From NCBI GenBank assembly GCA_964059195.1, contig CAXKWD010000008.1, forward strand, positions 43,701,502-43,765,501: a stretch of DNA of 64,000 nt. The letters run 5' to 3'. The DNA comes from Ectobius pallidus (Eukaryota; Arthropoda; Insecta; Blattodea; Ectobiidae). The translations under genes were made by a program, and so were the position numbers. The notes under the pieces were generated by a model. It did no database searches and had not been told where the DNA came from. It was given only the letters and a program-made list of their open reading frames with translations. Of this stretch, positions 23,173-32,887 are shown one piece after another (position 1 is the stretch's first letter; the number at the start of each line of letters is the position of its first letter).

Positions 23173-24855
23173 ATTTGCAAACCAAAGTTGAAATATATTT
23201 TTTGAAATCCAGCATATTGTATCATGTGACCATTGTATCATGCCGCGATGTCATCGTTTTATATATAGTAACGCTATGAAGTTAGCCATGCCCTGGATAA
23301 AAGCCGAAATGTAATTTTAAATGTCCCACACCTTCACCATTTGTATTTTTCAAATTGAGCGCCATCCGACATATTAAATCATGTGACTACTTAATGTTAA
23401 GCAAAACAAATTGATGGATATAACACATATGAAATGTATCTCGATACGCAGGCTGGCGGAATTTGCTTTCTGTTACAGTGATAATGCAAAATCCTGTATC
23501 ATAACATTTTAGACGGTGTGAAATCGTATTATAAAATAATAAAATCTTGTGCACGTGACCCATCCCACCATTGAGGTAGGTTATGTCAATCCGCCATATT
23601 GACTTATGATGTGAGCAATGTCATCATCTACCATTTGTAATTTTAAATTTCCCACGTTCCACCATTTGTAATTGTAAAATCGTACGCATTCTACCATCTT
23701 GAATTTTCAAATCGCCCGCCATCTACCATTTGTCATTTTTAAATTTATCACCTTACGCCATTTCATATCGTACGCATTCCACCATCTTGAATTTTCAAAT
23801 CTCCCGCCATCTACCATTTGTCATTTTTAAATTTGTCAGAGCTCTAACATTTGTAATTTTTAAATTGAGTGCCATCCGACATATTAAATTATGTGACCAT
23901 TGTATCATTCCATGATGTCATCGCTTTATATATAGTGACGATATGAAGTTTTGAAATCTGCAACCAGACGATTTCTTTATCTGACATCTATACTAAGAAT
24001 TCGAACTATACAAACGTCATGCCCTGGATAAAAGTAGTCCACCCCAAAGTCGAAAAATAATTTTAAATTCGCTACAGCTTCACCATTTGTAATTTTCAAA
24101 CTGGGCGCCATTGACTCATATGACAACGTAAGTATGGCAGAACAAAGTGTTGGATATAACACATACCGGCTGTAACTCGATAACGCTGGAGAGCGGAATT
24201 TGCTGACGTGCGACCTTGGACGCTTCCTGTTACAGCGATAATGCTAAATCCTGTTTCATAACACTTTACACAGTGTGAAATCGTGTTATAATGTGATAAA
24301 ATCTTGCGTTAGCCGACATCTAGAATTTCCATCATTTCAGAAATATCCATTTTCATAATTCTCACCTCCCATCATTTACAAACCAAAGTAGAAATATATT
24401 TTTTGAAATCCGTCATTTTGAATTATGACGTAAGCAATGTCGCTATCTTGAATTATCAATTTTTCAAATCATCCGTCTTCTACCAATATAAAACTTTTAA
24501 TTTTACCACCATTATGGTTTTGAATTTCGCGCTTGATCTGCCGTTTTTTAATTTTCAAAATTTCCTGCCTTCTACCAATATACAATTTTAAATTTCCCAC
24601 CTTCCGCCATTTGAAATAGGAACCGGAAACATAACCATTTTGATTTTGTAATATACAGTTTTTTAATTTCGCGCTTGGTCCATAGGAACCGGAAACACAT
24701 CCATTTTCATTTTGTAATATACAATTTTCAAATTTAGTGCCATTTTGATTTTGAATTTCGCGCTTGATCCGCCATTTGAAATAGGAACGGGAAGTGCTGC
24801 CATTTGCAATAGGAACCGGAACTGTCGCCATTTTGAATCATGTGTTGTTATAGCA
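23173..24855. repeat. Recurring modules of the repeat complex
   Basis: A module of about 220 bp occurs at 23358-23560 and 24105-24325 in the same orientation as 12843-13065 and in inverse orientation to 5486-5720. Its core phrases are TAACTCGATA, GGAATTTGCT, CTGTTACAG and AATCGTATTATAA-like, ending AAAATCTTGCG. Between modules lie short repeats of CCATTTGTAATTTTTAAA and CATCTTGAATTTTCAAATC type (23610-23860). From 24590 to 24840 the phrase AATAGGAACCGGAA recurs about every 60-70 bp. No gene is visible. Confidence 0.85.
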
Positions 24856-25201
24856 CACCCATTATGATGTCATGATGACGTAAGCGACTCCACTTGTGAC
24901 GTCATGATGACGTAACCAGAAGTGACGTTAAGCGGCTCCTCCTGGTCCTCCAATGACGTAAGCAACCCACCCTCCCCTCCGTGACGTAAGCATTCCCCCT
25001 CCACTCCGGTCCAATCTTCCCTCCATATCACGTGACGCAATCCACCAATCAGAATCCGTGATGTCATAAGCCACACCCACTTGTGACGTCAGGAGCACGT
25101 GACCGGAAGTGACGTAAGCGACTCCACTTGTGCCGTAACCGGAAGTGACGTTAGCGGCTCCTCCGCTCCTCCAATGACGTCAGCCCCAAAACCACACTAC
25201 T
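24856..25201. repeat. Terminal region rich in TGACGT motifs, ending in a Polinton-like terminus
   Basis: I count ten TGACGT occurrences in about 330 bp, in the forms TGACGTAAGC, TGACGTCA and GGAAGTGACGTTAGC. Several follow CCGGAAG. The last bases are CCCCAAAACCACACTACT, whose reverse complement starts AGTAGTGTGGTTTTGG, matching the ends of the 42867-43346 element. Bases 25202-25207 (CAGATT) would be one copy of a 6-bp target duplication; its mate was not found. Confidence 0.7.
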
Positions 25202-25279
25202 CAGATTTCAATACATGACGAACCAATCTCTTTCGATGATTATAAAAATTGTACTGAGCCAAGTCATACACACTTTTTC

Positions 25280-25555
25280 TCATCTCTGTTCCTTCTCCCT
25301 TTTAGACCATTTCATTGGGTTTGATGTTTCGGAATATGTATATCGTTTGTTAGCTTTACCCTCCTGACGTCGCTTGAAATACTTAACTGGAGGGTGTTGA
25401 GGTCCTGGAAGTTTTTGATATGATACCAAGAATTCTCTAAAGTCACTGCCGAGAGCCTCACAATCTTGATCAATTACAATTTTTTTGAATTTCTCTTCCC
25501 ATGATAACATTAATTTTCCAATATATGATTCTCCAGTGGTAATAATAGAATCTGA
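25280..25555 (-). CDS. Unidentified open stretch, possibly a last exon
   Basis: On the minus strand the frame reads PDEPSDSIITTGESYIGKL, then MLSWEEKFKKIV, then EFLVSYQKLPGPQHPPVKYF, and stops at 25280 after KWSKREKEQR. An upstream in-frame TGA near 25570 leaves room for a splice acceptor such as GTTCGTGCAAG just before the PDEPSD segment, but the pyrimidine tract is poor. The composition is that of a real protein rather than the low-complexity frames nearby. I do not recognise the family. It starts about 80 bp outside the terminus at 25201, so it may be flanking host sequence or part of another element. Confidence 0.35.
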   Translation of the reverse strand, partial: SDSIITTGESYIGKLMLSWEEKFKKIVIDQDCEALGSDFREFLVSYQKLPGPQHPPVKYFKRRQEGKANKRYTYSETSNPMKWSKREKEQR

Positions 25556-25560
25556 TGGCT

Positions 25561-25966
25561 CATCTGGCTTGCACGAACAACATCACACTATTTTGCCTGT
25601 GTAGAGGGGACGTAGATGAGCAACTTTTATTACGAGATAATGCTCACAGACATAAAATGTGTATGCTTACAGAAATTACAATTTAATGCTCATAAGTCAA
25701 TAATAAAGCAAAGTAGGGTAAAATTTTCATTAAATTGACTTCATACTTCCTATTGATCAATAAAAACCTGATTATTAATCATTCATCAACAGCTATATCA
25801 TAATTTAGAGTTTTCATAACCTGCCAAATTTACAGACTAATCACATTAGTTTTTATAATTCATAACTCCAGTGTTAACAATGAAGGTCATTTTGCAAATT
25901 TTCAAATCTTAGAAGTCAGTAGCAGTCATACCCTTAGGAAATTTCTTGCTATAAGAAAAAGTGAAA
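25561..25966. other. No feature recognised
   Basis: AT-rich sequence with no convincing frame, repeat end or RNA gene. Confidence 0.5.
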
Positions 25967-25974
25967 CCCTAGAG

Positions 25975-26427
25975 CAGTGGTTCCCAAACTATGGGTCCCG
26001 ACCCACTGGTGGGTCGCAGGAGCAATTTCGGTGGGTCGCGAAAAGGGTGTGAATAATTAAGCTTGTTTTCAATACAAGAAAAGAGTGTTTAATTTAAAGA
26101 ATCCATACAAAACTTCCATAGCTGAAGGAAACTTTTATTGCTACAAGTACAAAGTTAATAACTAAATCTATTTACAAAAACATAAAGGAGGATAAGAACA
26201 ATAAAGTGAAAGTGAATAGAGCTACTAGAAATTGCAGTCCTATAGGTTATTTTCATAATAGCAAAGTGACTAACCAAGAAATGCCGCACGACGTGCGTTA
26301 TTTAGCAGTGATCCGCGAAAAAAAAAAATTATATAGCCTATATTGGTTATCGTTATGTAGTAGTGGGTCGCAAAAAAAATTTCTAGGTGAAGGTGGGTCC
26401 CAGGACAAAAAAGTTAGGGAACCGCTG
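25975..26427. mobile_element. hAT-type MITE, 453 bp
   Basis: The ends are CAGTGGTTCCCAAACTATGG at the left and, reverse complemented, CAGCGGTTCCCTAACTTTTT at the right. The 8-bp duplication CCCTAGAG lies at 25967-25974 and 26428-26435. Internal GGTGGGTCGC phrases mirror each other near both ends. The interior frame (26206-26433) has no similarity that I can name. This is a common non-autonomous hAT end type. Confidence 0.93.
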
Positions 26428-26435
26428 CCCTAGAG

Positions 26436-26706
26436 TATAAGTCTCTATTAAAGGTGTTTGTCTTTGTCCCTCTATATACAGGGAAAATATTGTGTTGTTC
26501 ATTAACACCCTGTATAAAAACTTGTGTATCACAAAGTTATCGATTGTTATTTTTGGAAAATTGTGTATATTTAAGTTGAAGTTAATGGTTGATTAGTTTG
26601 AAACTTCAACAAACCTTATTCATGTCCTATTTACCGCAATGTTTCATAAAGTAATTGATCAAAGGGGAATCAGAATGTGAGCAATATCAATTTCAAGACT
26701 ATTGAT
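26436..26706. other. No feature recognised
   Basis: AT-rich spacer between the hAT MITE and the hairpin at 26707. Confidence 0.5.
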
Positions 26707-26878
26707 TCTTATAAAAATACTGTACAAACAGACTAAAACTTTTAACAGCGGTGGATAACTCAAACACTCACCAGCAGCACAACGTTTCAACTAGATCCTT
26801 CTAGTCTTCCTCAGGCCTCAGTGTTTGAGTTATCCACCGCTGTTAAAAGTTTTAGTATGTTTGTACAGTATTTTTATA
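26707..26878. repeat. Long hairpin of the Penelope terminal type
   Basis: Two arms of about 60 bp, 26707-26766 and 26817-26875, are near-perfect reverse complements (ACTTTTAACAGCGGTGGATA and its mirror). The ~50-bp centre contains, on the minus strand, CTGAGGA, a six-pair hairpin (GACTAG with CTAGTT) and GAAACG, resembling the core of a hammerhead ribozyme but without a clean cleavage triplet. Such centres between inverted terminal copies are seen in Penelope-like elements. A second hairpin of the same design lies at 51770-51925. Confidence 0.65.
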
Positions 26879-27029
26879 TTTCTGACCGGTGGAAAGTTTA
26901 TGGACTTTGAATTTGTTAAATATTGATTCTTGTTAAAATTTAACAAAAAATCTGACCATGAGAAACAGGCATATGATGGAAATTTATATTTAAAAATTAA
27001 ATGTTCCAGAACATACTGGAAGAGTAACA

Positions 27030-27330
27030 AGTAAAATGTTCCCTATTACAGGCCATGGAGGCCCAGAGGGTTCCAGGTGGTTGAGGCTCCCAGATTTTAG
27101 ACATTCAGCACGTGAAGATGGTAAGGTTGTCAGCCTTACGCACCGGACACCTTTACTCCCAGGATTGCTCACAGTACTCATTTCTCTTTGAGGCTGAGTC
27201 GACCCCAGGGCCATAGTGCCACCAGAAGGATTAGGCCAATTGAAAAACACCAATACCTCATGGGGAATTGAACCCCCGACCTTCTCGTTTGTAGCGCAGT
27301 GCCTCAACCACTTTGCTATGGCATATCTCT
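27030..27330 (-). mobile_element. tRNA-derived SINE
   Basis: Read on the minus strand, it begins GCCATAGCAAAGTGGTTGAG with an A-box-like segment, followed by a B-box-like GGGTTCAATTCC, as in RNA polymerase III promoters of tRNA-derived SINEs. A tRNA-unrelated body follows. It is bounded by a 10-bp duplication AAGAGTAACA (27020-27029 and 27331-27340). The anticodon region is not a functional tRNA. Confidence 0.88.
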
Positions 27331-27340
27331 AAGAGTAACA

Positions 27341-28199
27341 CGGATTGCCAAAATAAACCTGCACATGAAAAAAGGCGTTTCAAGGATTTTCGACATGTTG
27401 AAATTGGTGACCCAATTAAGAAAATTATGGTGAAAATAAGAGATTTTCACGAAAAAGTTATTTCCAATATTCTTAGAACAGATTTGGGAATAATGTGTTA
27501 CAGAGGAAACTGAAAGCTTTGCAAGTGATAAAATTTGAACATGTTTTTGTCAGTGCGCATTGTCAGTGGAGTGCCCAAGTCCATGGTTCCATGAGCTTTT
27601 AGTTAACCACGTGGCTACTAGCATGATACCGTCAATGTTTTCATCTCAGCCTGTTTCGCTTGCATTCGAATTCCTGATTGCACTCCCCTTGCCGGATCTC
27701 AGTAAATCCTTCAACCATGCTTCCCGCCACCCCTAGGTAGTTGTCGATTTAATTTTGTTTTTCATCCTTGTCTTTTTCATATAATTTGGTCAACGTTATT
27801 TGGTGAGCTACAAAATGAATTTATTCAACTGTGCATTATTAATATTCTAACATGTACCTAGGAAATGTCTGAATTATAATTCTTAGTGCTCTTAGTGCCT
27901 TCTTACTTCTTGTCCATTATAATTTAGATCTTTTTGGTATAATTTTTATTTGAAAATTTTATAAGCAATAGCCAACAATGGGTATATTGTAATGTGCTAT
28001 GACTTGCTAGGCAGTAGGCCTACTCATACACGTATGCAAAGTTCATACATCACTCGAGAATAACAAGTCTCTCAAGTTACATTAATTTCAATTCATTTGG
28101 ATATGGAAAAGGAAGCAGACAAAAGCATTTCTTGGTCAGAAATTATGCTGATACATTTGAATTTTTAATGCTACTACAATGGTTGCAGAATCTGAATGA
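27341..28199. other. No feature recognised
   Basis: No convincing gene. A 66-codon frame at 27313-27513 overlaps the SINE end and has no recognised similarity. Confidence 0.45.
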
Positions 28200-28675
28200 A
28201 ACTACTATCAAAAACACCAACAATGCTAAACAAGAAACAAAAGAAAAGAAACTCTCTATGACAAAGTAAATGAATTAGAGGAAAACAGTAAAGACAAATA
28301 TATTAGCTATCTCTACAAAAAAATAAAAGAGTTCAAGAAAGGTTTTCAACCTAGAATAAACATAATTAAGAACAATGATGGCACTATACTTACGGCTTTG
28401 AATAATATTTTGAATAGATGGAAACATTTCTTTAATCAGATATCAAATGTACATGGAGATGCCCAAAGTGTAGAAAGCGAAATATTCACAGCGAAGCCAT
28501 TGGTTGCTTAACCGAACCTAACAGATGTAGAAATAGTTATAGGTAAACTTAAAAAAAAAAAAATATTCAGGCATTGACCAAATTACTCCAGAATTAATAA
28601 AGGCAGGTGGAGATAGATTAAATTCAGAGATACATAAACTCGTTCTTGTGATCTGGATAAAGGAAGAATTGTAGG
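28200..28675 (+). pseudogene. RTE-like LINE reverse transcriptase relic
   Basis: Reading with shifts gives IIKNNDGTILTALNNIL, then WKHFFNQISNVHG, then IVIGKLKKKKYSGID and TPELIKAGGDRLNSEI, then KLVIWIKEEL. The SGID/ELIKAGG/IW-EE succession is the entrance to the reverse transcriptase of RTE/BovB-type LINEs. It stops abruptly at about 28675, where a transposase relic in the other orientation begins. The catalytic region is absent. Confidence 0.75.
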
Positions 28676-28905
28676 TCCATTTCGGCCGATCCAGGAGCCA
28701 GGAAACCTTTCGTCAAGAGAGATGAGGAGGGACTCCATTCTGTTGGAAATGGTTTCAGGAGATAACTGAGGAAAAGCATACTACTCCAGCATGTCCAGAT
28801 GGGTGGTAGCATTAACTGCAGGATCGCCAAAGAAAAACGGCCCAATGACGCCCGACCTCAGTCCAACACACTACCCACTCCTCTTTACGACAGGACGCCT
28901 TATTC
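28676..28905 (-). pseudogene. Tc1/IS630-like transposase relic
   Basis: The minus strand, with frameshifts and one stop, gives IGPFFFGDPAVNATTHLDML, YAFPQLSPETI, and SLDERFPGSWIGRNGP. This is the order seen in the C-terminal catalytic half of IS630/Tc1-related transposases (GPFFF, YLDML, a Q-D-GAPPH region, then FP-WIGR-GP). The catalytic D region is degraded. It appears to interrupt or truncate the neighbouring RTE relic. Confidence 0.6.
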
Positions 28906-29470
28906 CTGAATCAGCCATTGAGTAAGTGACATGGAAAAAATGATTAATGTCTTTGCAAATTGTGAAAAAAATACAAAGCAGCTGGAGCTCCATGGCAAAA
29001 AACAAGTACAGGTAATAGTTTTACTGAAATGCATATCATTTACAAGCATGGGAAACATGGGTTTTGAATCATAGCAAAATAAAAAATTAAATTTGTAGCC
29101 TCGATACCAGTAATAAAAAATAACCAATGAGATGACAGAACTAAATGAGACAAGCACATGAGAAAATAAACCCATTTTTTAATGTATATATTATGATTTT
29201 ATTGTAAGTAAATTAAATTGAATTACAGAACATGGTTTACTATGAAATTTTTAACGTACTCAATTATGCAATTTTTTGTTCGTCATGATTGTTAGGCAAG
29301 TTTTTGGTAACCTATTGGTCATGGTTCGAGTTCTGCCTCAGCCTGGATGTTGATAAGTCACATTGATAATTTTAGAAAAGTAACTGTGTGAGTAGCTTTA
29401 ACAGACATATTTACTTTTACGTACAATAACTTGTAGCTCTATTACTTTTGCTGATAAGTAACTGTAACTT
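28906..29470. other. No feature recognised
   Basis: AT-rich sequence without a supported gene or repeat end. A 91-codon minus-strand frame (28900-29175) is hydrophobic by composition but has no conserved motif. Confidence 0.45.
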
Positions 29471-29720
29471 ACAAGGGAACTGTATGGGTTGTCATGTCGA
29501 AACTTACCCTCAAATTTTGTGTATTGATAGATCTTCATTATAGATAGACACATACAAAATATTAGCTCATTATATATAATTGGTGTTGGTCCAAACTTTC
29601 CACACGCACAATTAAATATTATAATATAGTATAAAACAGATAAAACACTTTTAGCGTGGATACAAATAGTTAAAAACTAAAAAATTCAGGCTATGTTTCA
29701 ATCTGCCCACCGGATCATTC

Positions 29721-30445
29721 TCAAGCCAACTGACAGGGGAAGACGTTCGCGAAGTCATCAAGGAAGGGCTCCTGTTGTTGTTGTTGTTGCTGATCGATCC
29801 GTAACATCGACACGCGATCACCGGAACCATTGTACCTGTAATGTTCTGTAACCCATTCTTTCGGTATATCGAAATCAGAATCTACACAATCCCTGGGTCT
29901 GTGAAACCGTGGAACCATGTCTTTTTTGCCAACGTTCTTTATAACTTGTAACCATGTCTCACCTAAGTCACTTTCGTAATTATTAAGGCATCTTTCTTTT
30001 ACTTCCAAAATATGCTCGCCTTGCATATTTTCCGCCGAATGCGATCGCTCTCATTTTTTATTATTCTAAAATCGCCAATCCTGTGGTTTTCACTAATTAA
30101 ATGTTGACATAACCCTGTACTTCCTTTCCCATTCCTAAAGTCTCTTTCATGTTCACGTAACCTTATACCGAATGATCCTCCCATTTCACCATTGTATATG
30201 CCCTCACAATCCATGCATGAAATGGCATAGACACCCAAACCTTTCATTTTATCACTATTCTTACCCAAGTGCTTATATTCCGTAAATATACTTCCTATTG
30301 TTTTTTTGGGGCGATAAGCTGGGTTCACCTCATATTTCCGTAAAACTTTCCCAATTTTTTCACTTTGGCCTGGAACATATACCACTGAATCACGTTTTTC
30401 TTTTTCCTTTTTGTTTGAGTTTTCAACTTTTTGGTTCACTTCCAA
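29721..30445 (-). pseudogene. Penelope-like C-terminal region with GIY-YIG endonuclease
   Basis: The minus strand from 30445 reads a basic linker (NKKEKEKRDSVVYVPGQSEK), then GLGVYAISCMDCEGIYNGEM with SFGIRLREHERDF. This corresponds to the GIY-YIG endonuclease that follows the reverse transcriptase in Penelope-like elements, here with the second signature degraded to IYNG. LCQHLISENHRIGDFRIIK follows. A frameshift near 30010 moves to the second frame (30026-29721), which ends in a seven-glutamine run and FLDDFANVFPCQLA. No reverse transcriptase is attached. Confidence 0.82.
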
Positions 30446-30459
30446 AATATTCCTCGTAC

Positions 30460-30803
30460 CCCCACCACCGGTCCACGAAATTAAATGTGTGGCATAACTT
30501 TATTAATCGTGCATGTAAGATATGTAATAATGAGGATGATATAAACAGGGAGAAGAACCAAATAATCGAACTGGTAGTTTTGAATGGGTATAATGAAGAA
30601 GACATTCTGAAACTATGGAACGAGGGTACGAGGATTGTGTAGATTCTGATTTCGATATACCGAAAGAATGGGTTACAGAACATTACATGTACAATGGTTC
30701 CGGTGATCGCGTGTCGATGTTATGGATCGATCAGCAGCAACAACAACAACAGGAGCCCTTCCTTGATGACTTCGCGGACGTCTTCCCCAGTCAGTTGGCT
30801 TGA
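30460..30803 (+). pseudogene. Penelope-like reverse transcriptase thumb fused to the C-terminal tail
   Basis: The plus strand gives KLNVWHNFINRACKICN, then LVVLNGYNEEDILKLWNEG. This is the conserved helix-and-NGY segment at the end of Penelope-like reverse transcriptases. It shifts at about 30620 into CVDSDFDIPKEWVTEHY and a polyglutamine tail ending FPSQLA at 30803. The whole GIY-YIG domain present in the opposite copy is missing, so an internal deletion has joined the two parts. Confidence 0.72.
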
Positions 30804-31171
30804 GAAAGATCTGGTGGGCGGATTGAAACATAGCCTGAGCTTTTAGTTTTTAACTATTTGTATCCACGCTAAAAGTGTTTTATCCGTTTTATACTATATT
30901 ATAATATAAAATATTAGCTGCTCATACGAACTGTAAGTGGGTGAAAACCTGTTTATGTTCCATAAGGAATCAATGGCGGGCACTTGAAGAGCTCACTTGA
31001 TTAGCCTGCATGCGGGTTCACGTGATAGTGGGGTGTGCGATAAAGGATGGCAGGAGCTACCCTGTTATGTTAAATGTTCTTCACTAGATAATTTTTAGAT
31101 AATCATTTCTTATCATTTCCACATTTTGAAACTATATAAACTGTATTGACATTGAGGGATTAGTTATAATT

Positions 31172-32539
31172 AGGGACCGGATTCTTAGGTTTTTAACTAT
31201 TTTTTTCCTTACTTCCAAAACAAAAAGCGCTCATACACTTTTTCGAATCATGTCCATAGGATTCACCCACATTAATTCTATGGCACCAAAAAATACCTAA
31301 ATGGGGTATAAAAACCTAAATACACCTAAACGGTATATAAAACCTAAAATATCTAATTTAAGCTACTTTTTTGTCTTTTTTGTTTGTCAGTTGAGAAATC
31401 AATATTTTGCAGGGAGACAATTTTTGTCGGGTTGAAATTAATAGCACCAGCGTTTCGTTCAACCCATTGTCGTCTAGGATGGACAGTATCTAGAGAGGAA
31501 GTGTAAGAGTACCGGCATATTCCTTTTAAAATATTCGTACGAACAACCATTGTTGCCGTGTATGAGCAAGGATATAGATTTCTGTGTTTTAAAGCCCTTG
31601 TTTGCCTTTATTACAACCCTGTTATTCATACTTAGTGGTCACACTGTGAGTTTTAAGAAGATGTGTTAATTATGCTGAAAGAAATGAAATCGAGTTTATT
31701 ATGGCAGTGGATTGGCGACGACCTGAATTTCACTACAGATTGGCAAAGTAATATTTTGTCAAGCCTACCAGAAACACGTAAGTATTAATTAATAATAATA
31801 ATAATAATAATAGCCATGAAGAATCCCATATGGGCAATGGCCTCTCACAGTGGAGGATAGCTCTAGAATAATCCCACAGATGAGCTAGTTCTGTGGGATT
31901 TGGAATTAGCCTATCTTTGAATCTTGTGAAACATATTGAGCAAATATTATATACACACCTACACATACACATACCAAAGTATTATTTACCTTTCTAGAAA
32001 AGGGGGACATTTTCGTCCCTAGTTGATCTGTTGTGCGGTTAGCATGCGTAACAACCGAAGAAAGGAAAATAATCAGTTTCACATTAACCACATCCAACCG
32101 TAAGTATTTTACTCACTAAATTAGAAGCATCGGATTCGAATCCTGAGAAGGGTAGTGTCTACATACAGTATTAACTCTTAACTAAGAGATAACAGGAAGA
32201 ACTTCACAGTTGAGAATCTTGAAAGATATTTAGTGATATACTGTAACCAGGAAATGTGAGGCAATCTTATTTTCACTGCTTCTTTCGATTGTTTATGCTA
32301 TCTTTCTTCAATTGTATAATATTGCCCTAAAGCAAGTTTACACAAATTTAAGTCTATTTTGTTAAGTTAAACTTTACAAGTATTATGTATTGAATCCTAT
32401 GTAGCACATTCAAATTCATTAAACCAATTATTCCACCCAAAAACGATATTTTGGACAAAAAAACCTAAAAAAAAAAATATTTCACCTAATGGAAAACTTA
32501 AAACAGTGATTTTAAAAACCTAAAAATCCTGTTCCAAGC
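31172..32539. mobile_element. Probable hAT-like non-autonomous element
   Basis: The left end AGGGACCGGATTCTTAGG and the right end (reverse complement GCTTGGAACAGGATTTTTAGG) share GGATTYTTAGGTTTTTA. Flanking TTATAATT and CTATAATT agree in seven of eight positions. Both subterminal zones repeat ACCTAAA or TTTAGGT phrases many times. The interior includes an AAT-repeat (31789-31813) and no transposase frame. Superfamily placement rests on the imperfect 8-bp duplication. Confidence 0.55.
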
Positions 32540-32887
32540 TATAATTGTTAATGTGCGTGTGTGTGTATAGGTGTTATAGAAGTGTGATCACTCGACTTGC
32601 ACGCTTTTTTTGCCATGCATAGTGAATCTAGCGCTGCTGCATACTGTGACAGCCAACTCATCATTGCAGCATGGCTTGCTCTGGGTAGAGAAGGTCCAAA
32701 CACCTCCCGCCGACAGCTGTGTGAGACTACTCAACATTTAGATTTTCTAGATCCGTAATTATTTTTCACCCACTAAAAGTTTATATGAGCAGCTAATTTT
32801 TGGCATGTGTCTATCTGCAATGATGACCTACCAATGTGCTAAATTTGAGGGTAGGTTACGACATGACAACCCTTACGGTGTCCTTGT

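Larger units (their letters stand above)
5413..25201. mobile_element. Large decayed non-coding repeat complex with a Polinton-like right terminus (interrupted by later insertions)
   Basis: Outside the later insertions, this DNA consists of recurring modules with phrases such as CCATCTTGAATTTTCAAAT, CCATTTGTAATTTTTAAA and GAGCGCCATCCGACAT in both orientations, plus TGACGTCA-like motifs. The right end at 25201 reads, on the minus strand, AGTAGTGTGGTTTTGG. That is the terminus of the complete 480-bp element at 42867-43346, which shares internal modules. No polymerase, integrase, protease or packaging ATPase reading frame is visible, so autonomy is unlikely. The left terminus was not found, and the left limit given is simply where the satellite ends. 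Whether this is one element or several overlapping copies cannot be decided by eye. Confidence 0.5.
29600..30930. mobile_element. Palindromic Penelope-like element relic
   Basis: The segments 29600-29897 and 30634-30930 are inverted copies of the same 3' coding end and tail, including the (CAG/CAA)n run for polyglutamine and the stop-proximal SQLA or CQLA. The left copy continues inward on the minus strand through the GIY-YIG domain. The right copy continues on the plus strand into a reverse-transcriptase thumb fragment. Two head-to-head truncated copies of one family are joined near 30450. Confidence 0.8.
29471..32887. mobile_element. DNA transposon-like element with ~100-bp imperfect TIRs, carrying nested insertions
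   Basis: The left end, ACAAGGGAACTGTATGGGTT, is mirrored at the right, where the reverse complement reads ACAAGGACACCGTAAGGGTT. Similarity extends inward over GTCATGTCG, ACCCTCAAATTT and the GTGTCTATCT region. A further mirrored block (TTAGCTGCTCATA, AGTGGGTGAAAA) lies at 30905-30950 and 32750-32795. No clean target duplication was found, so the family is unassigned. Inside are a Penelope-like palindrome and another TIR element. Confidence 0.6.
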
